Below the pieces are notes generated by a model. It was not told the DNA's origin, made no database searches, and was given only the letters and a program-made list of their open reading frames with translations. From positions 3,472,001 through 3,536,000 of the forward strand of contig LNDK02000066.1 in NCBI GenBank assembly GCA_001455915.2: 64,000 bases of DNA, written 5' to 3'. The translations under genes and the position numbers were made by a program. Positions 11,495 through 22,448 of the stretch are shown here, piece after piece (the stretch's first letter is position 1; every line of letters starts with the position of its first letter). This DNA is from Samsoniella hepiali (Eukaryota; Ascomycota; Sordariomycetes; Hypocreales; Cordycipitaceae).

Positions 11495-13233
11495 ATGGCC
11501 CTAACAAAGCAGACAACCCTTCGAAACCCTGATGATTTCCCAGCGTTGCAGCTATTCCTGCTAGGTACGTCGTTTCCTCCTTCACTACCCCCACCCCTCC
11601 CCCATACACACGCCCCGCTAACCGTTCACACTAGCCATTGTCCGCCTCGCGGAACCAATCGCCCTGACTTCCATCTATCCATACGCCTGGGCCCTTGTCA
11701 AGCAATTCAATTTTGGTGACGAACAAGATGCCTCCTTCTACTCTGGTATCCTCATCTCGGCCTTTTCTCTGGCCGAGGCTGTCATGGGCATGTACTGGGG
11801 TGGCCTCTCCGACCGAGTCGGCCGCAAGCCCGTCTTGATCCTTGGCTGTGTAGGTACCATGTTCAGTATGGTCATGGTCGGTTTCGCCTCCAACATTTGG
11901 ATTGCTTTGCTCGGTCGCGCATTTGGTGGTTTTCTCAACGGCAACATTGGTGTCATCCAGACCATGGTTGGCGAGCTTGTCACCAAGCCCGAACATGAAC
12001 GTAAGTTTCTACTCACAACGCAACAAACTCCAAAGGCTCCCTTGCCCATCTCCCCCTCAACGCCTTTGAAAAATAGTAGGCTGACCCTCAATAGCCAAAG
12101 CATTTTCTGTCATGCCATTCGTCTGGAGCATTGGCACCATTATTGGCCCTTGCATCGGCGGCACATTTGCTGATCCTGCCGAGTCTTGGCCCGAGCTCTT
12201 CCCTCGCGACGGCTTGTTCGGCCGCTTCCCCTACCTTCTTCCAAACCTTATTTGCGCATTCTTGCTCCTCATCAGCATAATCCTGGGCTTCTTCCTCCTC
12301 GAGGAAACTCACCCTGATATGCAGCCCCGAGTGCTTCTTCCCGCGGACACGTACGTCTCGGAAGAGACTCCGCTGATGGAAACTTCAGATGCCATGAAGC
12401 GTCCTGCCATCGACCTGCGCGCAGAGACTTATGGAACTTTGAGAGAGACCAGCGAACAACGCCAAGAAGCCATTGAATGCGAAGAAAAGTCTCTCTTTTC
12501 TGTTCCCCTCTGGAACAAGCGGGTCGTCGGTTTCATCATCGCCCTCTGCATCTTCACGTATCACTCCATGACATACGACCATCTCATGCCCATCTTCTTC
12601 GAAGATGAGAGAGCCTCAACACTCTTGTCGGCACTCAAGGTTGGCTCCTCCTCCCCCTTCTACTCACCTGGTGGTCTGGGCCTCTCACTTCGCCAGGTCG
12701 GTCTTATCATGGCCGTCAACGGAGGCATTGCTCTCTTTGTCCAAGCAATCATCTTCCCGCTCGCTGCGGAGAGATTTGGTGTGTATAGACTCTTCATCAT
12801 CGTTACGGTGCTTCACCCCATCATCTACGTCATTGTCCCCTTTCTCCTCTACGTCCCCGAATCAATGCTCTTCCCCGCCATCTACTCTTGCTTGGCTGTC
12901 CGAAACATTTTCTCCATCACCCTCTATCCCCTCCTCCTTATCCTCGTCAAGGAGGCTGTTCCCTCTTGGAGTGGTCTAGGCAAGGTGAATGGTCTGGCTG
13001 CTAGCGCTGGTGCAGCATGCCGCATGATCGCACCTCCTATTGCAGGCTATCTGTATACCGCCGGTAGCAAGATTGACTGCACCGCTCTGGCTTGGTATGG
13101 CAGCGTCGTTGTCGCTATTGCCGGGTCCGTCCAGTGCTTCTCTGTTCCGCGGCCACGAGTTGATCGATCGGAAGAGAGCGCAGCCCAAAACACTCGAGTC
13201 GCAGCTGAAGTTTCAGTTGCGGACAGGGAGTAG
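11495..13233 (+). CDS. MFS transporter, ZIFL/Ycr023c-like
   Basis: Twelve-helix drug:H+-antiporter-type carrier; substrate unknown. Exons 11495-11564, 11635-12000 and 12095-13233 (introns 70 and 94 nt, GTACGT and GTAAGT donors, CTAG and ATAG acceptors, each phase 1) give 524 residues. Motif A reads GGLSDRVGRKPVL after helix 2, and a GRAFGGFLNGNIGV helix follows, as in the ZIFL/Ycr023c group. Between the two halves is a long hydrophilic loop that contains EETPLMETS. The C-terminal half includes SWSGLGKVNGLAASAGAACRMIAPPIAGYLY, a signature of the same subgroup. The first exon encodes only a short cytosolic N-terminus and the beginning of helix 1. It differs clearly in sequence from the MFS gene at 4.2 kb, so the two are not a tandem duplication. 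Confidence 0.87.
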
Positions 13234-14028
13234 ACATAAAGTGTCTACTCTGAACCCCATAATTCCAAGCGGCCAAGTCCCGCTACTACCCATTACTCCA
13301 TATTGTTGTTGATGAGATTGGGCAGCGCTTCGCCTGGGTGTTCCTGGTAAGGGAACCCAGTCCGAATCTGTCCAATGTGTTGATCCAGTTAGCAGTTGAC
13401 GATCTTATTGCGGCGGTTGGTTGCTTTTGTCGTGTTCTTTTTTTCTTTTTGGATTGTTGCATGTTTGATGGATATGATATGATTTTCTTTACGATTCCCA
13501 CGGCGCATGCATCTCGGAGCACTTGATTTTTCATGGCTCGGCGTTTCTTATTGTTCAAAAGTGTATTTCTTTTACTTTCATTCACCTCGGGTGAAGTTTC
13601 CTCATAATAAAACGAGGCAGACAGTTACATAGCTTAGACAGACGTAATTGTAAATCATTGCGTAACTTATGCTTCCAAATTCTGCAAGTGATGTCTTGAA
13701 ACAAAAATGCTGGTTTGTTGGAAATTGCAGTCAGTATTTTCCATTTGGGAGAGTTGGCTGCAACTGTGTTTGCACGGCTCGTCTTAGGCGGGCTGTTTGG
13801 CGGTGGTTTGCGTCGCCACCATTTTTTTTTCTGGCTGTTTGGATAGAACCCCATAGAATTTTTGTCATCAACGACCTCTCACAGAACTTCTTCAACATCT
13901 ATCTAGCATACCAATCCGTCAACTTTTTGCCGTTTCTTCTACTCAAATAGGACAGAAGAGGCTCTCTCGCATATCGCATACGACTGAAAACTGGGAATCG
14001 TAGGGCCGCAGCCCCCGCAACCGCCAAA
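13234..14028. other. Intergenic region
   Basis: Lies between the MFS gene and cns1, both on +. It should contain the MFS 3' UTR and the cns1 promoter. It has T-rich runs (about 13435-13455 and 13824-13832) and no recognisable gene. Confidence 0.5.
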
Positions 14029-15270
14029 ATGCAACTGGAAGAACTCACCGAACAGCTCATGAATGCTGCGAGCCTCAAGACGCAGTCCACAACACAAAAT
14101 GAGTCCAAGAGCTCGACGACTGGCCCATCTGATGCCACAAAACCCGCGCTGCCGCCGGGCCTGGCCGCGAACATTGGCAAAACCACAGAGGAGATCCTGG
14201 CGGACCTGAACAAGTCGCCGCTGTTCATGACGGAGCTCGAGGAGAATGACGACATTGCGGCGCTGCAGGCGCTCGACTACGAAGGTTCCGCGCTCGAGAA
14301 CAGCGCCGACTTCAAGGAGCGCGGCAACGAGTGCTTCAAGGTGCGCGGCTACGCCGACGCCCGCGAGTTCTACGCCAAGGGCGTCCTGATGCTGGCGGCC
14401 GAGGAGCGCAAGCGCGCCCGTGGCGAGACGACCACGAACCCCGACGGCGTCGTCGACTCGGCCGACGAGATTGCGGCGCAGCGCGCCATGCTCGCGGCCC
14501 TGCACGTCAACCGGGCGGCGTGCAACCTGGAGCTCGACAACTACCGCAGCGCGTGGCTGGACTGCACGGCGGCGCTGCGCCTCGACCCGCGCAACGTGAA
14601 GGCCTACTACCGTGCCGCGCGCGCCCTGCTCAAGGTCGACCGCGTCGCCGAGGCCGACGACATGTGCGCGCGCGGCCTGGCCTTTGACGGCGAGAACAAG
14701 GCGCTGCGGGCCGTCGCCGCCGACATTGCCGCGCGCGCGCAGACGCTGGCCGCCAAGCACAAGCGGGACGCGGAGCGGCAGGCGACGGCGCAGCGCCGCG
14801 AGAAGCTCCTCAAGGCGGCGCTCGCGGCGCGCGGCATCCCGACGCGGTCGACGGAGAAGCCGCCCGAGATGGAGGACGCGCGCGTGCGGCTGGTGCCGGA
14901 CCCGGACGACGCGCAGAGCCAGCTCGCGTTCCCCGCGCTGCTGCTGTACCCGCTGCACTTTGAGACGGACTTTGTCAAGGCCTTTGAGGAGACGCAGACG
15001 CTCGAGGACCACCTCGCCTACATCTTCCCGCTGCCGTGGGACGCCGACGGCGCGTACCGCCTGCCGGCCGTCTCGTGCTACGTCGAGACGAGCGACGGCG
15101 GCCTGCTCAAGATGGGCAGGAAGGCGTCGCTGCTCCGCGTGCTGAGCACGGGGCGCGTCGTCGTCGTGGACGACGTGGTGCGCATCTTTGTCGTGCCGAC
15201 CGACAGGGCCGAGGCGTGGATCGCCACGTTCAAGGCGCAAAAGGCCAAGGAAAAGGGCAGGTCGTCGTAG
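14029..15270 (+). CDS. cns1: Hsp90/Hsp70 co-chaperone Cns1 (TTC4 family)
   Basis: TPR co-chaperone that binds the C-termini of Hsp90 and Hsp70 and is essential in yeast. A single exon encodes 413 residues. The N-terminal region (about 1-85) has the family's PPGLAANIGKTTEEILADLNKSPLFM segment. A three-repeat TPR domain follows (about 86-230), with carboxylate-clamp-like residues in FKERGNECFKVRGY and NRAACNLELDNYRSA. The C-terminal wheel domain (about 285-400) includes LLLYPLHFETDFVKAF and ends in basic KAQKAKEKGRSS. Codon use is extremely GC-rich in third positions compared with topoisomerase II in the same window, so the opposite strand carries a long spurious frame that I do not call. The start is the first ATG, in good context (AAAATGC). 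Confidence 0.93.
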   Translation: MQLEELTEQLMNAASLKTQSTTQNESKSSTTGPSDATKPALPPGLAANIGKTTEEILADLNKSPLFMTELEENDDIAALQALDYEGSALENSADFKERGNECFKVRGYADAREFYAKGVLMLAAEERKRARGETTTNPDGVVDSADEIAAQRAMLAALHVNRAACNLELDNYRSAWLDCTAALRLDPRNVKAYYRAARALLKVDRVAEADDMCARGLAFDGENKALRAVAADIAARAQTLAAKHKRDAERQATAQRREKLLKAALAARGIPTRSTEKPPEMEDARVRLVPDPDDAQSQLAFPALLLYPLHFETDFVKAFEETQTLEDHLAYIFPLPWDADGAYRLPAVSCYVETSDGGLLKMGRKASLLRVLSTGRVVVVDDVVRIFVVPTDRAEAWIATFKAQKAKEKGRSS

Positions 15271-15649
15271 AAACGCTTGCCAATTATGAGTTGATGATTT
15301 TTTTAATTTCTTTTTCCTATTTTACATAAACGGAGGAGGGCACGTGGCAACGGACATCGGAAAAGCAACTACAATACCAATACAATGTTTTTGAAAAGAT
15401 ATGAATTGAGCAAAGTCCAGTAAGCAAAATATGACACCTTAAATCCCCGATAGGTATGGTGTCTGCTACATTGAAACTCTGGTTGAAAGTGAGTTAAAGA
15501 TAGCAACCACCCAAGCAAGTCCAAGCAGTCAAGGCTGCAGATGCAAGAGCAAAAAAAGCAAAGATTCTATCCCTGTTCCGTTCCCGTAACGCCTTGGAGC
15601 ACCGTCTATCCCAAAATGTACCTTGTAATACAAGCCAGGTGCTCCATGT
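15271..15649. other. Convergent 3' intergenic region
   Basis: Sits between the stop codons of cns1 (+) and the APSES gene (-). It is AT-rich with T-runs near 15300 and should hold both 3' UTRs. No gene seen. Confidence 0.5.
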
Positions 15650-17189
15650 CTACCCGCGTGAGCGGATATGCCCCTCTTCCTGCAGTCCTACCAGCGCGCT
15701 GGCGGCGTGGTAGTCCTCTATCCTCCTCGTGCCGTCCCTCTGCGTACGCTTGCGAGGGCCCGGGTCCCCTCTCGAGACCGGTCTCACATCTCTATCGCCC
15801 GTGTGTCCGCTAAAGTCCACAATCACCGGTGATACGTACCTTCGCTTGAGCCCGTACGCTTCGACCGCGTGGATGTGCGGGCGGACCGGTGTGATCGGGT
15901 AGTCCCGCCCGTGGAACTCTCGCTGGTGCGTGTGCCGTTGTTCCGGCGAATCGTCTCGGGCAAGAACCAGCGCGTGCCGGCCATCCTCAACATACTGGTG
16001 ATTCCGGAATCTATCCATGTTACCAGAGATGAGGGGCCGCTGGCTGTTCGCAGACCGGGGCGGTGTGATGGGCGACGTGGCCGAGTTTACCGCTTTCCAG
16101 GACGATGATGGGGCGCGCTGCGGGCTCGGCTGAATCAGCCTCTCACACTCCGGTCCGGGAAGTCTTCTTTCGTACGAACGTTGGTCAGGCCGAGGCTCAA
16201 GAATATGGCGGTGCTTCGGCGCTGCAGCCGGCCGAGAAGCAAATGACGAACTCGGCTCCACGCGAATCGAGCGCAAGTTTCGCGCCTCGAGCGTTGCCGC
16301 CTCTATGATTCGAGGATCGATGGTCATATCCCTGTAGCCAGGGTTGCCAGGCGCGCGACATTCCGATGGGAATGTTGGCCCAAATAGCGGGATGAGGGCC
16401 GGCGCAATGGGAAGGCAAAAGGTGGCGCATATGGCCCTCGCGCATTTATAGGGCATCCAGTACCCTAGATTTTGGGTTTGTGTCAGTGATTTTGTCTAGA
16501 TTGACGAGCAAACACGGCTGTCATACCTTGTGCTGAAACTGCCCCTCCTGTGATACTTGGTGTGATGTCTCTTAGCCCCGGGTTCTTATCTAGCATTTGT
16601 GAAGGCTTGGTCTTCGAGCAGTGAGTCAGCGCCAGGTAAAATTCGTGTCACTGTCGCTCAAGAGGGCACTTACCTTGGCGAACCCCAAGCATTTAAAGAA
16701 CGGAGTGATTCTAACCAAGCCAACATCGTAATCCCACATGACTGTGAAGTCTCCTGGGTTTTCTCCTTGCCGGCGGAATTCGTACTTGAGCACTAAATGT
16801 GGTGAGCATATCTTCTTTCACTTTTGCTAAAAAAAAAATCGGAACTTACCATCTATACTTTCGCGACCCGTCTTTTCGAAAAAGTCTTTCTTCGAGCTGT
16901 TGTAAGGGATGTGCTCGCAAGACTGTCGGATTTGTCCAAAGGGTCGCACTTGGAAGTGTGCAATTTGTTGAACCATCTCTGGGCTTAGCCCCTCCTCAAA
17001 GGGCATAAAGTTGACGGGTCCTCTTTGCTTCCCTGGCTTCGAGGACCACTCCCGCGGGTGTCTGACAGGGGCGCTGCCCGCAGCGATGCGCCCAGGCGAC
17101 ACCTGGACGCCAGCCTCATCCGAGGAAGCATCCGATGGCTCCGGTGTGACGGGGTTGAGGAGATCTCTGATTTGAAGCATAGTAGACAT
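15650..17189 (-). CDS. APSES/KilA-N transcription factor (Xbp1-like)
   Basis: Nuclear DNA-binding regulator of the fungal APSES class, which controls development and cell-cycle or stress programmes. Four exons (17189-16850, 16792-16674, 16611-16527, 16464-15650), with introns of 57, 62 and 62 nt whose phases all match, give 452 residues. The KilA-N/APSES domain spans about residues 70-210: EEGLSPEMVQQIAHFQVRPF, then TVMWDYDVGLVRITPFFKC across exon 2, then QMLDKNPGLRDITPSITGGA and GYWMPYKCARAICATFC. That motif order is typical of the Xbp1-like branch, not StuA or Mbp1; no ankyrin repeats follow. The C-terminal half is basic and arginine/proline-rich with no recognised domain. The start ATG (MSTMLQIRDLL) is the first before conserved sequence; an upstream non-coding exon is possible. 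The C-terminus is the least certain part. Confidence 0.88.
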
Positions 17190-20082
17190 ATTTTCTGTCT
17201 CACTCGTGTACTTCAGATGTAGAGAGGCTTGGGTAGGGAGGGAGAAAAAAAGGATAACGGAGGCGGCGAAATGATGAAAGGAACGTCGGAATGAGCTTAT
17301 CAGCGATATTAAATGATAGCGACTAACATAGGTCGACCTTTTTAAGGAGCGTGTCACGACAAGTCGAAGGAGCCGCGGGTACTTGAGGTGCGATGGTCGA
17401 TGTAGAGTCTATCACCACTCGAACTGCGGATGCAAGAAGGTTAATAAGTGTCTCTCTCGACTGCGGACGATTCCAAGGCATACTCTTTTCTGTCGGTTTG
17501 TTTTGGTGGTTTACCACCACCCCGTGGTAATCACGGCGTTCCGGTGACGGGAAGATGGAACAAGAGCCCCGGTGGGTGTTTGCGCCGGCAGCTAGAGACT
17601 CCGCTTGCTTGGTCAGTATAGGTTGTAGAGTTGGGCGGAGACTGGACATACCTTGATATAAAAAAAGAGTCTGTGTGTTTTTGAAAGATTGATGATTGCT
17701 GTTTTGGTAGGGTTGGTAAGGATACTGTAGGAGCGATGAGAGGGAGGGAGCGGGTGGCAGCCTCGCGATCTGGGGTTCTGTTCGGGGGTTAAATATTGGG
17801 CAGCAAATACAGATATGTCAACAACAGTCACACTCGTCGTGTTGTGACAGGCCAGTAGGAGACAGGGAGGACGTGTGCGGCCTGGGGGCAGTTCACTCCG
17901 TAATGCGGAGGAGGAGAGGAACTTTGGGCTGCGAGGAGCCGGAGTAACAGTGAATCACTGCTTTACCTGAGTTCGAGGATTGGGCCACCACCCAAAAAGG
18001 CGTCCTCTTTCACTAATTTTGGAAAGCCGTGCCAGCCCTGCTGAGGAGAAGTAAGACCGTCATTTGACAGCGTACAGCAGGAAGACGAGATGGCGAGCCA
18101 AGACACAGGTCGGGGGGTGGGGACCCGAGACGGCAGACTCTGGATTGCCATTAGCAAAGGGGCGTCACAGGTAGCAAATGACGGAAGGCAAAGCGCCAAA
18201 CAGGGAACACTTTGGGGTCTGTTTGGACAGAGCCGTACCTGCTGCAGGGGGTGTGAGCGCTTTGGGTGTCGAGAGTAGCCTGGGCCGTCGTCGGCAACGG
18301 GTAGCCGCATAAACACCCTATCCAGGCCGTATACAAATCAAGGGTTGTTTTTATACCGTTGAGACGGGAGCTCGGGAGATTCCGAATGGATGGGAAAGGC
18401 TGCCTGAAAGAATATTTGAAGCGTGGCGAGGGCAGTGTAAGCGCGGGATGAAAGCGACGCTCCAAACAGGCAAGGGGGGGCGGCGCTCTTCAGCTACTGT
18501 CTCCTTTCAGCTCCCGTCGTGGGTGGTTTTTTTTTTTCAGCAAGCAAGCAAGCAAGCCGGATGCTGCTAAACAGCCATGATCACGTCCGTCAGGCAGCGC
18601 CCAACTTGTACGCAGCGCGGGCGACGTCTGCCTGCCGGACGCTGCGCCCTTGGAGTCGCTCAAGACCAGAAAATGGGGCCAAGGCGTCGACACGGTACGG
18701 CGTGCAAGGAGCGGTTTTTTGTGACATGCTGGTGAGGGGGCACCTATATAGTTCCATTTCGATAGTAGTATGCAGACAAGTCATCCTGCTCCTGCGACGC
18801 CACCGAGGTTGTACGACAGCCGCAGCGGCCAATTGCAAAGCTTCAGGCATGCTGGCGGCTGGAGTGAAGGGGGGGAGGCTTGTGGCTGCAACAGCCAGAG
18901 CCTGCACCGAGCACACATTTCTCCACCGCTGACTGACAGAATGCTGTGCATCTTGTCAGAAAAGCCCGGGTGCGTCCTTCGATGGTCCGCGGAAGGTGGG
19001 AGCGACAAGGGAAACACACAAGCGCTGCCTCTGAAACGTGAAGCTCTAGATATCCAGATGCCTCTTTGTCCTGTACGCTTGGGGTTGCAATGGGGAAGCA
19101 AACAAGTGTTTCAGCAAGGAGGAACGGCTTTCTCTATGCCCTGCGGCGCCAGGCGGCCTCATTTCCTGCAGAGGGTAGAGTGTCTTCTGTTTTTTCCCTG
19201 GCTCGTTTTCGTACTGGGGGTCGCCGTCGCACCGGTTCTACAACCGCATAGGCAGCAAAGACAAGTCGCTGCCACACATCACCGCGTGGCAGCAAAGTTG
19301 AAGGGTTTAAAAAATTTAAAATAAAACCATCGTGGCGCCGTAAGGTATCTATCCTTCCAGTCAGGTCGGAGGGACATGCAGGAGGGTCCGGTGACCAGCG
19401 ACGGGACTGTGCTTCCTCACAAGACGGACACCAACGCCGCTCCTTGCAATGCCAGCGCCCTCGAAACACCACAGCTCATCGCGCAGAGCAATGTGGCAGA
19501 CTCCCCGGATATCACTGCTACCTGATGACTCGAACCGAGCAAGCTGATCCGTATGGTTGCAGCGTGGACGCGCCCATACGTGTACACGCAGTGAGCATGC
19601 GCCCCCCGGCATACCTTGACAATGACCCCCGAACTCTGTCGTGCAACGGTAGCACTTGTACGTGGCCAAGCTAATACGCCTAGTTGACCCCCAACATGGC
19701 CTCTGCACCGCTTTTTCAATGCTGTCCAACACCAAACGAAATGGAAAATGGGTTTCGTCGCTCGGCCCAGGCAGACAGACAGACGTTGTCGTGAGCCATG
19801 GCAGCACGGGGGGGCCGTGTCGCCTCGCTGTCCGCCAGTCACTGTCAGAAAACCCCCCCGGTGCGCCTCTTTGTGAGAGCCCGATGGTTTCATTTTCACT
19901 ATTGGTTGCAACAACAGGTGCGATAGTGAAGATGTGCCAAGCGATGCAGCCCGCGCGGTCAGGAGCGAGCACAAGTGGTGTGGTGTGTGATTCAGGGACG
20001 TCGCGTTCACAGCCCATGGAGACGATCGCCACGAGGTCAGTCTATTTGTAAATTACAGAGCGCAAAGGAAGCCGGCATCTAC
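17190..20082. other. Very long upstream region of the APSES gene
   Basis: About 2.9 kb between the APSES start (-) and the 3' end of the ADP-ribosylglycohydrolase (-). Several short ORFs occur on both strands, the longest near 19361-20032, but their compositions are not protein-like and no splice-linked domain appears. An AAGC tetranucleotide run is at 18541-18558. The region is best read as an extended promoter and 5' leader, as is usual for developmental regulators. Confidence 0.5.
18541..18558. repeat. AAGC tetranucleotide microsatellite
   Basis: Four tandem CAAG/AAGC units preceded by a long T-run (about 18527-18537). A short simple repeat in the intergenic region. Confidence 0.75.
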
Positions 20083-21423
20083 CTACCCAGTTCGTCGCGT
20101 CTTGCTCTTGCTGAGCCTTCCCCAGCTGCGGTCCTTCCGCTTGCCCGCTCCCTCGCCTAGACGCTGCACCATCCCTGCCATGTGCCGCATGACCTTTTCC
20201 TCCATCTGCGCGTCGGTCAAAAAGCCTCGCCCGCCGTCGGGTGCTGTATCTGTGTCCTGCGCGCCGCTATAAGTGCCGTGTACTACGTCGAGCATCATGC
20301 ATAACCCCTCGGCCTTGGCCATCAGCCACTCGCCGTGCCTCAGCCCATCCCGCCAGTGAGGCGGCAGTGCCTTGAAGCCCAGATATGCCCCCACGAGTGC
20401 TCCGGCAAAGCATGCGTTTGTGTCTGCATCCCCACCGAGCATAATCAAATCTGTAATGAGCGGCTCAAATATCGCCGTTTGAGCCGGCAGCGGGGCGCCC
20501 AAATTTCCCGTCGAGCGCATCGCCAAACGCAGGAGATGAAGTCCGGCACCAAGCGTTTTGTAAACGTAGCCGATTTTTCGCGGTTCGTCCAGAAGCAGCT
20601 CCGTGAGGGCTCCAACGTTGGCATGTCGCTGAAGCTCTGCCAAATCAAGATCTGGCTCATCGTGTCGAGCCGGGTCTTTTAGCTGTTCTTTCCGGCACGA
20701 TGCAAGCCACGAGACTGCACTCTCAATCACCGCATCAATATCACTTTCCTGTTGTATTTCGTGGAGAATCAATCCTCGAACTAGAGCGGTTCCAATCGCG
20801 CAGGATATGACGCACCGCGGATCCGGATGCGTAATGACTGAAAAATCGGCTGCCGTTTGAAACGTCTGTTCAAGGGACTTTTGTAGACAAATTAAGCCGA
20901 GAGGGTGAGTCCTCATCAAACTACCGTTTGCAGCCGCTTTGTAGCCCGAGTTCTTCCAGCGCTGCCGAGCGGTCGCCTCCGGATCTTCTAGGAAGGTTTT
21001 TGACCGAACTGTAGACCCTACTGTTTGGCCGAGGCCCATGGGGAGAGTATCCAGAGCTCGCAAGCCCTGTCGAACCCAGATATCCAGTCGCATGGCAAAA
21101 TCTCTGGCAGAGATCTCCTGCCCATTCTTGTGCAAGTATGACAGTAGAATAAGCAGCGCATGGTCAGTGTCATCCGTCCAGTCGCCCGGTTCGTGCGGAT
21201 CGCGATGGGTGTCGGAGCATAATTTTGTCGCTTCAGATTTTGGTGCCAGTATAAAAGATCTCGAGGGGTATACTCGAGCAGACATCTCTGCAGAGAGGAA
21301 CTCGGTGTACAGGCCGATTGCATCACCGAGAGCTGACCCGAACAGGCAGCCAATGATGCCATCTCTGAGGCTCTGGTTTTGCATCTTGCGCAAAGCATCG
21401 CTTGAAACCTGAATACCACTCAT
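20083..21423 (-). CDS. ADP-ribosylglycohydrolase (ARH/DraG family)
   Basis: Predicted to remove ADP-ribose from a protein or small molecule, using a di-Mg2+ centre. A single exon gives 446 residues. The first metal motif is at residues 83-87 (TDDTD, within GDWTDDTDHALLIL), and the second is GGDADTNACFAGALVGAYLG in the C-terminal third; both are needed for catalysis and are intact. The N-terminus has the family GxLxGxALGDAxG pattern (IIGCLFGSALGDAIGLYTEF). The last 40 residues are basic (GKRKDRSW...SKSKTRRTG) and could be a nuclear signal; this is inference. Fungal members are mostly uncharacterised. The start is the first ATG upstream of the conserved block. Confidence 0.88.
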   Translation of the reverse strand: MSGIQVSSDALRKMQNQSLRDGIIGCLFGSALGDAIGLYTEFLSAEMSARVYPSRSFILAPKSEATKLCSDTHRDPHEPGDWTDDTDHALLILLSYLHKNGQEISARDFAMRLDIWVRQGLRALDTLPMGLGQTVGSTVRSKTFLEDPEATARQRWKNSGYKAAANGSLMRTHPLGLICLQKSLEQTFQTAADFSVITHPDPRCVISCAIGTALVRGLILHEIQQESDIDAVIESAVSWLASCRKEQLKDPARHDEPDLDLAELQRHANVGALTELLLDEPRKIGYVYKTLGAGLHLLRLAMRSTGNLGAPLPAQTAIFEPLITDLIMLGGDADTNACFAGALVGAYLGFKALPPHWRDGLRHGEWLMAKAEGLCMMLDVVHGTYSGAQDTDTAPDGGRGFLTDAQMEEKVMRHMAGMVQRLGEGAGKRKDRSWGRLSKSKTRRTG

Positions 21424-21674
21424 GTTGACTTTGTTGGCAGTTTTTATACTACAATAAAGTGAGAGTTCTTCATGTCGCTTGTGGAAGATATGCTCAGTTT
21501 TTGCGACTCATTGCTGCCTAATGAGAGAGTGACAGCGGCACGGCGATGGTCCACAAGAGCTCAGCCTTGATTGGGGGTGCTACAATACAAAAAGCGCACT
21601 AGAGTCAGAAAGAGGGCTAAAATTCGTCGTGTGGGTTTAGGATACGTCGATGATCTTGGTCCCTCGTTGTCTTT

Positions 21675-21795
21675 GCTGCCGCCATTGCCTCTGTTGCCTC
21701 AGTTCCCGCCGCGTTGGTATTGCCACGATTGCCACTATTGCCTATGCTCCCTCTGTTGCCTCTGCTGCTACTATTACCACTATTACTACTGTTGT
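21675..21795. repeat. Degenerate TTGCC/CTGCTA triplet tract
   Basis: Imperfect repetition of TTGCC(T/A) and CTATTACCA-like triplets (TTGCCTCTGTTGCC..., ACTATTACCACTATTACTA). It resembles a decayed microsatellite. Not long enough or conserved enough to call a gene. Confidence 0.6.
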
Positions 21796-21820
21796 CTCAC
21801 TGCAATACATAATCGCCTAC

Positions 21821-21925
21821 TTATTGTGAGTGTGATGAACACAAAGTGAGGCCCAATATGGCTTCTTTATTGTGAGTGTGATGAATAGAGTATAAAGTGA
21901 GGCCTAATAATGGCCTTGTGAGTGC
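21821..21925. repeat. Diverged direct repeat, two copies
   Basis: The block TTATTGTGAGTGTGATGAA starts at 21821 and again at 21867. In each copy it is followed by AAAGTGAGGCC(C/T)AATA and a TGGC motif, so the unit is about 46-55 bp and present twice. A fragment TTGTGAGTGCG follows. It could be a decayed element end or a local duplication. Confidence 0.65.
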
Positions 21926-22448
21926 GCGTTGATATCATTGGTCCACCGAGGCCAGGCGCATGTGACGGGAATACTCAGAGCATACATTAGATGAGCGATT
22001 TATGTGCTATTTTATTTTATTTTTAGATCTTCCACTGTTTTTTTTTTAATTAATTTCGCAGCCTTGTGCATGACCAGCCTGACCATTGTTGACGTGCCTA
22101 ATTGGGGAATTGAGATCTTGGTGCCTCAGGCATTAAGACACGCTCCACAAGCCTGTCCGAGTCCGACGCGTCTTCCAGCGTCAACCGACAGGGATGGGCT
22201 ATTATTGACTTTGGAGGCCGAATCAACAAATCTGGCTCTTGTGTTGCTACCAGCACGGTAACCAGTACTAGCTCGTGTCACCTGGCTTTCACTTGGCCAC
22301 AGTCCCTCATTCGCAACCAGCACGCTAGACATTCACTCTTTGCGCCTTGCAACCACCGTCGCGCACCTTCATGTGCGCCTCAATTGTCTAGTCCTGCTCC
22401 GACTCTTGTGCCGGCTCATTAGCCCGCGGCACTACGACAGCTCTCACG

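Larger units (their letters stand above)
21424..22448. other. Divergent promoter region with short repeats
   Basis: Separates the ADP-ribosylglycohydrolase (-) and top2 (+). It holds a degenerate triplet tract (about 21675-21795) and a direct repeat (about 21821-21925), listed separately, and a CT/CG-rich leader before the top2 start. No gene is supported. Confidence 0.55.

Noticed and set aside
4221..13233. Tandem duplication of the two MFS genes
   Set aside because: The proteins differ in motif A, loops and intron positions; they are distinct subfamilies.
13939..15240. 433-codon open frame on the minus strand opposite cns1
   Set aside because: It mirrors a GC-rich coding strand; its residues are arginine/alanine-biased with no domain. 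cns1 on + is a clear family member.
19361..20032. 223-codon minus-strand frame
   Set aside because: No recognisable motifs, overlaps a second frame of similar length, and shows no codon bias like its neighbours.
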